Source: an uncultured Faecalibacterium sp. (GTDB lineage: Bacteria; Bacillota; Clostridia; Oscillospirales; Ruminococcaceae). From it: DNA of 64,000 nucleotides. This document shows positions 29,527 to 37,068 of this stretch, piece by piece. Made by a program: the position numbers and the translations under genes. Location: assembly GCA_944386015.1 (NCBI GenBank), contig CALWZK010000003.1:21080-85079 (forward strand), given 5' to 3'. Each line of letters starts with the position of its first letter. Position 1 is the stretch's first letter. The notes under the pieces are model-generated. The model was not told the origin of the DNA, searched no databases, and saw only the letters and a list, made by a program, of their open reading frames with translations.

Positions 29527-30360
29527 TCAGCGGGGCTTGTTCCGGCGGTTTTTGACGTTGTATTTCAGCCAGATGCCGGAGTAGAGGATGTTTTCCAGCA
29601 GGTCCACATCCTCCACACAGGGCAGCCGCCGGAATGCGCCGGCCGCCTGGGCCAGCAGCAGCTCAAAGATTTCCCGCATCTGGTCCTGGTAATCCGGCTC
29701 GGCAGAGATGCGGCGGAGGGGATTATAGGCCCCTTTCCGCTTGTCCCGGTCCAGATCGTCCCAGGCGTCCAGCAGGTAGATGTATTTGCCGATGCTGTAG
29801 CCGATGGTTCGCAGCTCGGGCGACCAGCGGTCCTGCTTGTAGTCGAACAGCTCTGCCATCAGACCCCCGAAGGAACCCGACACCAGGTCCAGGTCCTCGC
29901 AGCCCTCGGCTTCGTACCGGGCCAGCTGGTCCAGGCCGTCGGTGATGGCCTGGCAGGCCCGGGGCCACCGGGTTTCCACATCCCGGCGGTGCTGCTCCAG
30001 CAGCTTCATATAGGCCAGGCCGGCGGGGCTGCGGTCGTCCTGCCATTTGTCCTTGGCGCTGTAATAGTGGAGGGCCAGGCCGATGTCGGCGCAGTAATCG
30101 GTGGGGCCGCTGTACCGCCAGTGGATGGGCCGGATGGGGTGGACCGGGCAGCGGCCGGTTTCGGCCACGGTGGGGGTCTCGCCCTCGTACAGGCTGGACA
30201 GCAGCAGGTTGAGGAAGGTCAGGTCGTAGCTCAAGGTCATGCGGCCTGCCATCCCGTGGAGGGCCGCCGCCCGGCGGCACAGCCCGCAGTAGGCGGTGCG
30301 GTAGCGGTCCCGGGCTTCGGGGGTCATGGCCTGCTGGTCCGGAATGATGTAGCCAAACAT
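29527..30360 (-). CDS. DUF5685 family protein
   Basis: A 277-residue protein of unknown function common in Clostridia. It opens MFGYIIPDQQAM and has an N-terminal CGLCRRAA motif near residue 25 and a Cys in GRCPVHPI near 78, which may bind metal. The rest is predicted helical, with conserved-looking patches FGGLMAELFDYKQ and YSIGKYIYLLDAWDDL resembling terpenoid-synthase-like or DUF-type helical bundles. A longer reading starting at 30489 overlaps the preceding gene and has no ribosome-binding site. It begins one base after the stop of the upstream gene. Confidence 0.75.
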   Translation of the reverse strand: MFGYIIPDQQAMTPEARDRYRTAYCGLCRRAAALHGMAGRMTLSYDLTFLNLLLSSLYEGETPTVAETGRCPVHPIRPIHWRYSGPTDYCADIGLALHYYSAKDKWQDDRSPAGLAYMKLLEQHRRDVETRWPRACQAITDGLDQLARYEAEGCEDLDLVSGSFGGLMAELFDYKQDRWSPELRTIGYSIGKYIYLLDAWDDLDRDKRKGAYNPLRRISAEPDYQDQMREIFELLLAQAAGAFRRLPCVEDVDLLENILYSGIWLKYNVKNRRNKPR

Positions 30361-30361
30361 C

Positions 30362-30757
30362 TCAGCTCTTGCGGATGAACTGGGTGCCGCAGCGGGGGCA
30401 GGAGATCTCGATCCGGCCCCGGCCCTTGGGGACCCGCAGCATCTGATGGCACTGGGGGCAGCGGAAATAGCGGTAGGTCTTGCGGTCATCCCAGCGGCGT
30501 TTGACCCCCTGGAACTTGCCGGTGACCCGCTCTTTCAGGTTGTAGAACCGGTAGTTCTCCTCGGTGCGGCGGGAGATGTTGCGGCTGAAGGTGCGGAAAT
30601 AGCAGTAGACCAGCGCGGCCAGGCCCAGCCAGGTGAAGATGCCCCAGCGGGTGACCAGGGAGATCAGCAGCAAAACGATGGCCACCACGCTCAGAAACTG
30701 GTTCAGGGCGTCGGTGCCGTAACGGCCTGCCATAAATTGACGGATTTTGTCGCGCAT
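30362..30757 (-). CDS. Two-TM membrane protein with C-terminal zinc ribbon
   Basis: A 131-residue protein. Two hydrophobic segments lie at about residues 21-36 and 38-54, followed by a basic cytoplasmic stretch and a four-Cys ribbon, Cys100/103 and Cys120/123 (CPQC and CPRC). The function is unknown. GGGAGG precedes the ATG. The one-base spacing to the DUF5685 gene implies co-translation and possibly a shared complex. No convincing promoter was found in the 145-base gap upstream. Confidence 0.7.
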   Translation of the reverse strand: MRDKIRQFMAGRYGTDALNQFLSVVAIVLLLISLVTRWGIFTWLGLAALVYCYFRTFSRNISRRTEENYRFYNLKERVTGKFQGVKRRWDDRKTYRYFRCPQCHQMLRVPKGRGRIEISCPRCGTQFIRKS

Positions 30758-30902
30758 AGCGTTGAATGCCTCCCTATGATGGTGAAATGAAGCATCCCGG
30801 CCGAAGGAAAATTGAGGGGATGCCGACGGTATTTAGTATGCCAGCCGGAAGTGATCAAATTTTGAACAGACTGCAAAGCAACCGTAAAAAACCCCGGCGG
30901 CG

Positions 30903-33311
30903 TTACACTTCCCGGCGGCGGATGATGACCGAGACCTCGGCGTCCAGAGCGCCTTCCATCTTGCAGTGGAGGGTGGCCCGGCCGGCCACCCCTTCGGTGG
31001 CCAGGTAGGTGCCCGCCATGCCGCCCCGCAGGGGGACCACCGCCGGCCCGATCAGGTGGGCGGGGCCCTCCACCGACAGCTGGACCGCCTCGCTGCAGTA
31101 GGGCAGCAGGACGCCGTTCTGGTCGATGGCCCGGAGGGTGATGGCGGCACAGTCCCAGGTGGGGCCGTCGGTGAGGATGGCGTTGCGGGCGGTGCACTCC
31201 AGACGGACCCGCTGGGCGGGTTCCTGGATGACGGTGCGGGTGACCCGGTCCCGCCACACCGCGTCGAACCGGTAGGAGGCCATCGGGCTGCCCAGCACCC
31301 CGATGTAGGTCTGGTAGAGGTGGAGCAGCTGGGGTTCATTCAGCCGCAGGGCCCGCATCAGCCGGCCCAGCCGGGCCCGCACCAAGGGAGAGGGGAGGTT
31401 GGGGTCCCGCCGCATGGCGTTGAGGCAGGCCGCCAGCTGCTCCGCCTCGGCGTGAGGGAAGCCCTCGTATTTTTCCAGCAGGGTGCCCACAAAGTCGTCG
31501 ATTTGGATGGGAGGATGGGGCAGGGCGGCAAACCGGCCGTGGCGGTCGGGGACAAACTCGGCGATCAGGTCCCCGTTGCGGTACATCCGCACCGCGTCGG
31601 CGTTGGTGAAGGCCCAGCACCCGCCGGGATAGCCGGCAGGCATATCCCCGAAGGCCGATGCCGGGGAGACTTCCAGCACCACATCCGAGGGCACCCGGGG
31701 AGTCTTCTGGCTGGCAAAGACGGCCGCCGCCAGCTTGGGGTTCCGGAAGGAATCCATCACACCCTGGTAGCTGACCCGGTCCCCGCTGCCAAAGGCGGGG
31801 TGGGTGTTGTAGTCGGTCATGCACCAGCCGAAGCTGCCCGCCACCCCCTGCTGGGCGGCAGCGTCGTTGAGGACGGCGCCGTAGCGCAGGGCCTGGCTCA
31901 GCCGCTGGGCGCTGGCGTCAAAGCTCTTGGTGGGGTACATCATCCCGCCGTAGCCGCTGATGAGGTAGCCCCGGCGGATGTCGGGGGTCACCGATGCCCG
32001 GGGCAGGCAGCCCGGGCCCGACCCGGCAAAGGAAAAGTCGTCGTAGGCGTAGACGTCCTCCAGCAGCTGGCTCTTTTTGGTGCGCCGGGTGCCGGCGGTG
32101 GGGCGGGTGGGGTCCAGCCGGCGGGCCGCCTCGTTGGTCTTTTTGTAGAGGGCCTCGTCGTCGTCGCTGCCCGGCACCCGCACCCCCCACAGAAAGACGC
32201 TGGGGTGGTTGCGGTACTGGGCCACCATTTCCCGGCAGTTCTGGAGGGCCTGGGCCTTCCAGGCGGGGCCGCCGATGTGGTGCTGGCCCGGCATCTCCAC
32301 AAAGGCCAGCAGGCCCAGCTCATCGCAGGCGTCCAGGAAGGCGGGGCTAGGAGGGCAGCAGCAGCGCACCGCGTTGCACCCCAGCTGCCGGCGGAGGATC
32401 TGGGCGTCCAGACGCTGGATGCTGTCGGGCATGGCATAGCCCTGGTAGGGGTAGCTCTGATCCCGCACCAGGCCCCGCAGCTCGGTGCGGGCGCCGTTGA
32501 GGTAGAGCCCCCCGGCCACAAACTGGATGGAGCGGAAGCCGAAGCGGATCACTTTCTGGTCCAGCACCCGGTCGGGCAGGCCGTTGGTGCCGGGGCGGAT
32601 CAGCCGGACGGTGAGGGTATAGCGGGTGGGGTGCTCGCAGTTCCAGGGCTGCACCCCGTTGAGGATGCCGTGGATGGGCAGGGAGAGCTCGCCCATATAG
32701 GCGGCCCGGCGGCCTGCCGGGGAGCGGATCTCGGCTTCCAGGGCGCAGCCCACCGTCTCCCCCTCGGCGGCGGAATAAATCCGGAAAGACCCGTCGGCCT
32801 CGGCCTGGATGAAGACATCCCGCAGCCAGGCGTTTTCCTTCACTTCCAGGAACACCCCCCGGTACAGACCGCCGTAGGTCAGGGTCTCGGTCTGGCCGCC
32901 GAAGGGCGGGACATCCAGGGTTTCCCGGCTGTCGCAGCGGACGGTCAGGATGTTTTCCTCCCCCAGTTTGACGGCGCCGGTGAGGTTGACGGTGAAGGAG
33001 GTGTAGCCGCAGGCGTGATGGCCCACCCGCTGGCCGTTGCAGTAGACGGTGGCGTCATGGGCGGCCCCGCCGAAGGTCAGAAACAGGGTGCGGCCCTCCC
33101 AGCTTTTGGGCGCAGTAAACACACGGCGGTACCCGCTGACCAGCTGGTAGTCGTTCTCGTTGCAGTAATTGAAGGGCAGCACTTTGACGGTGTGGGGCAG
33201 GCGGACCGGCTCCAGCTCCAGGCCGCCGCAGTCGGGGCCCAGCAGGGCCGGGTCATAGCGGGGCGTAAACAGCCAGCCGTCGTTCCAGTCATAATGTTCG
33301 ATGCGTTCCAT
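30903..33311 (-). CDS. GH2 family (beta-galactosidase-like) protein lacking both catalytic Glu residues
   Basis: An 802-residue cytoplasmic protein with GH2 architecture: an N-terminal jelly-roll (about 1-165, with LPHTVKVLP and the GYTSF turn), an Ig-like domain (about 165-265), a TIM barrel (about 270-560) and C-terminal beta domains. In the barrel, RNHPSVFLWGVR is intact, but the Asn-Glu that should follow is Pro380-Gly381. The nucleophile block reads LISGYGGMMYPTK, with Gly453 where related proteins have Glu. GH2 hydrolysis needs both, so classical activity is unlikely. The ATG at 33311 has AAGGAG upstream; the frame stays open upstream, but that region carries the divergent promoters. 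Confidence 0.85.
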   Translation of the reverse strand: MERIEHYDWNDGWLFTPRYDPALLGPDCGGLELEPVRLPHTVKVLPFNYCNENDYQLVSGYRRVFTAPKSWEGRTLFLTFGGAAHDATVYCNGQRVGHHACGYTSFTVNLTGAVKLGEENILTVRCDSRETLDVPPFGGQTETLTYGGLYRGVFLEVKENAWLRDVFIQAEADGSFRIYSAAEGETVGCALEAEIRSPAGRRAAYMGELSLPIHGILNGVQPWNCEHPTRYTLTVRLIRPGTNGLPDRVLDQKVIRFGFRSIQFVAGGLYLNGARTELRGLVRDQSYPYQGYAMPDSIQRLDAQILRRQLGCNAVRCCCPPSPAFLDACDELGLLAFVEMPGQHHIGGPAWKAQALQNCREMVAQYRNHPSVFLWGVRVPGSDDDEALYKKTNEAARRLDPTRPTAGTRRTKKSQLLEDVYAYDDFSFAGSGPGCLPRASVTPDIRRGYLISGYGGMMYPTKSFDASAQRLSQALRYGAVLNDAAAQQGVAGSFGWCMTDYNTHPAFGSGDRVSYQGVMDSFRNPKLAAAVFASQKTPRVPSDVVLEVSPASAFGDMPAGYPGGCWAFTNADAVRMYRNGDLIAEFVPDRHGRFAALPHPPIQIDDFVGTLLEKYEGFPHAEAEQLAACLNAMRRDPNLPSPLVRARLGRLMRALRLNEPQLLHLYQTYIGVLGSPMASYRFDAVWRDRVTRTVIQEPAQRVRLECTARNAILTDGPTWDCAAITLRAIDQNGVLLPYCSEAVQLSVEGPAHLIGPAVVPLRGGMAGTYLATEGVAGRATLHCKMEGALDAEVSVIIRRREV

Positions 33312-33369
33312 CTGTTGCAGGCTCCTTGTGGGTCGGATAAGACCGGATTTTACATAAAAAATCATTTTT

Positions 33370-33378
33370 ATCATAGCA
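33370..33378 (-). promoter_or_regulatory. Possible extended -10 promoter for the GH2 gene
   Basis: On the minus strand TGC-TATGAT, with only a weak -35 (TTTATT) 17 bases upstream. The surrounding sequence is AT-rich. Confidence 0.4.
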
Positions 33379-33468
33379 CAAAGATGTGAACGAATAAAGA
33401 AGGCAAAAGGCCGGCGGCGTGTTTTTTGGGGAAAAAGCGGACAAGCACCCCTGTACCTCGCCCAAGGC

Positions 33469-33497
33469 TTGACAAGTCCGGCCCGCTCTGCAATAAT
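33469..33497 (+). promoter_or_regulatory. Sigma-A promoter for rsmD
   Basis: TTGACA, 17-base spacer and AATAAT, about 40 bases before the start. Confidence 0.7.
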
Positions 33498-33534
33498 GAA
33501 GGGAACAACGTACCACTGAAAGGAGCGGATGCAG

Positions 33535-34116
33535 ATGCGTGTAATCGCAGGAGAAGCCCGGGGCCGCCGTCTGGAGGCGCTGCCCGGTACGGATGTGACC
33601 CGCCCCACCCTGGACCAGGTCAAGGAGGCGATGTTCAGCATCGTCCAGTTCGATCTGCCGGGGGCGCGGGTGCTGGACCTGTTTGCAGGCAGCGGCCAGC
33701 TGGGAATCGAGGCGCTGTCCCGGGGGGCGTCGCGGTGCGTATTTCTGGACCAGAACCGGGATGCCGCCGCTGTGGTGATGCGCAACTGCAAGGCCTGCGG
33801 CGTATTTGACCGCAGCCGGGTCAGCGTGGGGGATGCCGCCCGCTGGCTGTCGGCCTGCCATGAGCAGTTTGATCTGGTGCTGCTGGACCCACCCTTCCGC
33901 CAGGGAACTCTGGAGGAGATCCTGCCGGCGGTGGACAAGGTTGTTGCGCCCGGCGGCATTGTTCTGTGTGAGAGCGAGGAAAAACTGGTTCTGCCCGCCC
34001 AGGTGGGAGACCTGACCCTGCGCAAGCAGTACCGCTACGGCCGTGTGCTGCTGTGGCGGTATACCAAGCCCCGCCCCAGCGAACCGGAAGGAGAGGAACC
34101 CTATGAACATCAATGA
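33535..34116 (+). CDS. rsmD: 16S rRNA (guanine-966 N2)-methyltransferase RsmD
   Basis: SAM-dependent enzyme acting on assembled 30S particles. It has 193 residues. MRVIAGEARGR opens the family, RPTLDQVKEAMFSIV contacts rRNA, LDLFAGSGQLGIEALSRGA (AGSG at 51-54) binds SAM, and the catalytic DPPF lies at 118-121. AAGGAG is nine bases before the ATG at 33535; an ATG two codons earlier is too close. The stop overlaps the next gene by 14 bases. Confidence 0.95.
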   Translation: MRVIAGEARGRRLEALPGTDVTRPTLDQVKEAMFSIVQFDLPGARVLDLFAGSGQLGIEALSRGASRCVFLDQNRDAAAVVMRNCKACGVFDRSRVSVGDAARWLSACHEQFDLVLLDPPFRQGTLEEILPAVDKVVAPGGIVLCESEEKLVLPAQVGDLTLRKQYRYGRVLLWRYTKPRPSEPEGEEPYEHQ

Positions 34117-34567
34117 ACTGCTGGACACCATTGAGGATGCCCTGGAAGAAAGCGCCAATATGCCGCTGTCGGGGGGCAAACGGATTGTGGATGTAGACCA
34201 GATCCGGGATTACCTGGACGAGGTGCGGGCCAACCTGCCCGGCGAGCTGCGCCAGGCCCAGGCCATCGTCAACGACCGGGCCCAGATTGTGGACTCGGCC
34301 AACGCCCAGGCCCAGGCCATTGTCCACAAGGCAGAGGAGCGGGCCAGGATCCTGGTCAGCGAGTCGGAAATCGTGAAAAATGCACAGCAGCGGGCCTCTG
34401 AAATCATGGCCCAGGCCCAGGCCGAAAGCCGTACCCTCCGCCAGACCACCGCGGACTACTGCGACAACATGCTCAAGACCACCGAGGAGACCATGATCTC
34501 CAATGCGTCCCAGGTTAAGAGCGTCCGGGCCAGCCTGCGGACTCCGCCCAAAAAACAGCAGCAGTAA
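34103..34567 (+). CDS. Helical coiled-coil protein, ATP synthase subunit B/DivIVA-like composition
   Basis: A 154-residue protein of unknown function. Residues 1-50 resemble small clostridial proteins encoded next to rsmD (NELLDTIEDALEESA...IRDYLDEVRANLP). Residues about 52-130 form a continuous coiled coil rich in Ala/Gln/Glu (RQAQAIVNDRAQIVDSANA and QRASEIMAQAQAES), like the stator stalk of F-type ATPases. The tail is basic. GGAGAGG precedes the ATG, which lies inside the end of rsmD, so translation is coupled. A scaffold role is a guess from shape alone. Confidence 0.65.
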   Translation: MNINELLDTIEDALEESANMPLSGGKRIVDVDQIRDYLDEVRANLPGELRQAQAIVNDRAQIVDSANAQAQAIVHKAEERARILVSESEIVKNAQQRASEIMAQAQAESRTLRQTTADYCDNMLKTTEETMISNASQVKSVRASLRTPPKKQQQ

Positions 34568-34580
34568 GTGCAAATCCCAC

Positions 34581-34617
34581 AAAGCCTCCCCGTCCTTTGG
34601 ACGGCGGAGGCTTTTTT
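34581..34617 (+). terminator. Terminator after rsmD operon
   Basis: AAAGCCTCC...GTCC / GGAC...GGAGGCTTT hairpin followed by TTTTTT. Confidence 0.85.
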
Positions 34618-34716
34618 GATGGGCCCGGGGTGCAAAGTGGGGGAAAGTTTCGTCGGGGGCCGGGAAGCTTTTAGACATTTTGCGGAAATTTGATGGAAGA
34701 AGTCGGGCGAAAACTA

Positions 34717-34745
34717 TTGCAATCAGGGGGCTGTTTTGTTACAAT
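34717..34745 (+). promoter_or_regulatory. Sigma-A promoter of the dcw cluster
   Basis: TTGCAA, 17-base spacer and TACAAT. The MraZ boxes begin 12 bases downstream. Confidence 0.78.
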
Positions 34746-34756
34746 AAAAACATATC

Positions 34757-34786
34757 AGTGGAGTAAAGTAGGGAGAAGTGGGGAAC
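34757..34786 (+). promoter_or_regulatory. Three MraZ-binding boxes
   Basis: Three direct repeats with exact 10-base period: AGTGGAGTAA, AGTAGGGAGA and AGTGGGGAAC. MraZ is known to bind tandem GTGGG-like boxes spaced one helical turn apart before its own gene, so autoregulation is likely. Confidence 0.75.
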
Positions 34787-34821
34787 TCACCCCACAGTAC
34801 TCCGCAAAGGGGGCGGTCAGG

Positions 34822-35241
34822 GTGTTTTTTGGACGGTATGACTGTACCATTGACGCCAAGGGCCGCCTCAACTTCCCGGCAAAGTTCCGGGACGGAATGG
34901 GCGACAGTTTTGTTGTGATGGAATGGCTGGACCAGTGCCTCTTTGCGCTGCCCATGTCTGAGGTGGAACGCATCTCGGAGCGGATGGGCGCCGACGAGCT
35001 GATGGACAGCTGGGAAATCACCGGGGACCTGTTCAGCACCGCCTGCGAGGTGACGCCGGACAAGCAGGGGAGGATCCTCCTGCCGGCAGCCCTCCGCCAG
35101 TATGCGGGCCTGGGGAAGACGGTGGCCGTCATCGGCAACCGCAACCACGCTGAAATCTGGGATGCCGCCCGTTGGGATGCCCGCCGCGCCGCTGTCACCA
35201 ACGAACAGCGGGCGGCCCGCCTGCGGGAACTGCACATTTGA
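34822..35241 (+). CDS. mraZ: Transcriptional regulator MraZ
   Basis: AbrB-fold regulator of the division/wall cluster. It has 139 residues when read from the GTG at 34822, giving FFGRYDCTIDAKGRLNFPAKFR at the N-terminus, the standard MraZ opening. The second half repeats the fold with ACEVTPDKQGRILLPAALRQYAGL. The longer frame from 34690 covers the promoter and boxes and is rejected. AAGGGGGC precedes the GTG. The boxes and promoter just upstream fit autoregulation. Confidence 0.93.
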   Translation: MFFGRYDCTIDAKGRLNFPAKFRDGMGDSFVVMEWLDQCLFALPMSEVERISERMGADELMDSWEITGDLFSTACEVTPDKQGRILLPAALRQYAGLGKTVAVIGNRNHAEIWDAARWDARRAAVTNEQRAARLRELHI

Positions 35242-35408
35242 CGCGGCTGCAAAGGGAGCGCGAAATGCGGCCCGAAGCGTGCCAGAGCCGGGCTTCGTGA
35301 CGGCGCCTGGACCCCGCCTGTGCCCTCCGGCAGGGCAGGGGTCAGGCTGCGCCGCCGCATTTGTTGTTTGCAAAAATCATGAGATCCCACAGAAAGGAGG
35401 CGGGGCCG

Positions 35409-36377
35409 ATGAACACAGAATCAGAACAGCAGGCATTTGACCCGGCCTCCTTTGAGCATGTGCCGGTGCTGCTGGAAGAATGCCTGGAAGGGCTGGCCAT
35501 CCAGCCCGGCGGCATTTATCTGGACGGGACAGCCGGCGGGGCCGGCCATTCCCGGGCCATTGCCAGCCGGCTGGACCCGGCGGCCGGGGGGCGGCTGATC
35601 GCCCTGGATCAGGACCCCGACGCGGTCCAGACCGCACGGCAGCGGCTGGCGGGGCTGCCCGCCACCGTGGTCCAGACCAATTTCCGCTATGCGGCCGGCG
35701 CCCTGGCCGATCTGGGCATTGAACAGATCAACGGCGCTTTGCTGGATCTGGGGGTTTCCAGCCACCAGCTGGACGACGCCGAGCGGGGGTTCTCCTACCG
35801 GGCCGACGCGCCGCTGGATATGCGGATGAGCCAGGAGGGGACAACCGCCGCCGACCTGGTCAACACCCTGGACCGGGAAGAGCTGACCCGCATTCTCCGG
35901 GATTACGGCGAGGAACCCTACGCCTGGCAGATCGCCGGGCGGATTGTGGAAGCCCGGGAGGAAACCCCCATTGAAACCACCCTTCAGCTGGCCGGGCTGA
36001 TTGCCTCAGCGGTGCCCCCGGCTGTGCGGCGGAAGGACAAGAACCCGTCCCGCCGCAGTTTCCAGGCTCTGCGCATTGCGGTCAATCATGAGCTGGATGC
36101 CCTGGAAGAAGGGATGGACGCCATCTTCAATGCCCTGGCACCCGGAGGACGGTTCTGCATCATCACCTTCCACTCCCTGGAGGACAGGCTGGTGAAAAAC
36201 AAGTTCCGCCGCTGGGCCACTGCCTGTACCTGCCCGCCCGAATTTCCGGTGTGTGTGTGCGGGGGCAAGGCCAAGGCAAAGCTGATCACCCGTAAACCCA
36301 TTGAGGCAAAACCGGACGAGCTGGCCGACAACCGGCGCAGCCGCTCGGCCCATCTGCGGGTTCTGGAGAAATTGTAA
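35409..36377 (+). CDS. rsmH: 16S rRNA (cytosine-1402 N4)-methyltransferase RsmH
   Basis: SAM-dependent rRNA methylase found at the head of dcw clusters. It has 322 residues. HVPVLLEECLEGL opens the domain, DGTAGGAGHS is the SAM loop, DLGVSSHQLDDAERGFSYR and DMRMS form the family signature, and the C-terminal part has FQALRIAVNHEL and ITFHSLEDRLVK. The ATG at 35409 has AAAGGAGG upstream. The 167-base gap after mraZ shows no promoter I can trust. Confidence 0.97.
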   Translation: MNTESEQQAFDPASFEHVPVLLEECLEGLAIQPGGIYLDGTAGGAGHSRAIASRLDPAAGGRLIALDQDPDAVQTARQRLAGLPATVVQTNFRYAAGALADLGIEQINGALLDLGVSSHQLDDAERGFSYRADAPLDMRMSQEGTTAADLVNTLDREELTRILRDYGEEPYAWQIAGRIVEAREETPIETTLQLAGLIASAVPPAVRRKDKNPSRRSFQALRIAVNHELDALEEGMDAIFNALAPGGRFCIITFHSLEDRLVKNKFRRWATACTCPPEFPVCVCGGKAKAKLITRKPIEAKPDELADNRRSRSAHLRVLEKL

Positions 36378-36416
36378 ACATGCGTCCCGCTGGGGCGCAA
36401 TAAGGAGAGATAGATC

Positions 36417-36950
36417 ATGGGTCAGCCTGCATACGATTATCATTACAATGAGACTGCCTACGCACAGACGGTCCGCCGCCCGGCCCCCCAGCCCGAGCGG
36501 CGGGTAAACCTGCGGGTCGAGCAGGGCGGCAAACAAGCCATCTCGCCGCTCCGCGCGATGATGCAGCACGGGGTGCAAATCCTGGCGCTGGGGGTTCTGG
36601 CAGGCCTCTCGGTGGCGCTGCTGTTCAGCGAGGCACGGATTGTGGAGCTGAGCGGGGATATCCGCCAGGCCAAGGCAGAGCTGATCTCGGCCCAGAGCCA
36701 GAACGATTATTACACCACCACCCTGAACGTCCAGTCCAACATCAGCAATGTGGAGGACGTGGCCGGCCGTCTGGGGCTGATGAAGATCGACGACAGCCAG
36801 ATTACTTACATCCGTCTGGATGACCAGAGCGTTCTGACCCGCCGTGAGACGGCGGTGGAAAAATGGACCGATACCCTGCAGGCTGGGGTTTCCTCCCTGC
36901 TGCGGACCATCGATCCCCCGGCTGAATCCTCGGCAGACAGCGCCCAGTGA
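36417..36950 (+). CDS. ftsL: FtsL-like septum protein
   Basis: A 177-residue bitopic membrane protein. The cytoplasmic tail of about 50 residues is followed by one TM segment (about 51-71, VQILALGVLAGLSVALLF). An extracellular coiled coil continues from about 72 to 120 (ARIVELSGDIRQAKAELISAQ), then the NISNVEDVAGRLGLMK block typical of FtsL/DivIC. It should form the FtsQ-L-B divisome complex that activates FtsW and the PBP. Sequence conservation is always low here, so position and layout carry the call. Confidence 0.82.
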   Translation: MGQPAYDYHYNETAYAQTVRRPAPQPERRVNLRVEQGGKQAISPLRAMMQHGVQILALGVLAGLSVALLFSEARIVELSGDIRQAKAELISAQSQNDYYTTTLNVQSNISNVEDVAGRLGLMKIDDSQITYIRLDDQSVLTRRETAVEKWTDTLQAGVSSLLRTIDPPAESSADSAQ

Positions 36951-36995
36951 GGGGGCGCCGTCCGGGCCGGACCAAAGCCAAAAGACTACCCGGAG

Positions 36996-37020
36996 AAGCG
37001 TGCGGCAGCGCACGCTTTTT
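36996..37020 (+). terminator. Terminator inside the dcw cluster
   Basis: AAGCGTGCG / CGCACGCTT with a GCAG loop and a T run, between ftsL and the PBP gene. It may attenuate the distal genes. Confidence 0.8.
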
Positions 37021-37068
37021 CGGTTTTTGGCGCCTGTGCGCTGAGCCGGGCGCCGTCAGGAGAAGCAG

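Noticed and set aside
33312..34025. N-terminal extension of the GH2 frame by 238 codons
   Set aside because: It would run antisense through rsmD and the divergent promoters; the ATG at 33311 has a ribosome-binding site and gives the normal GH2 N-terminus.
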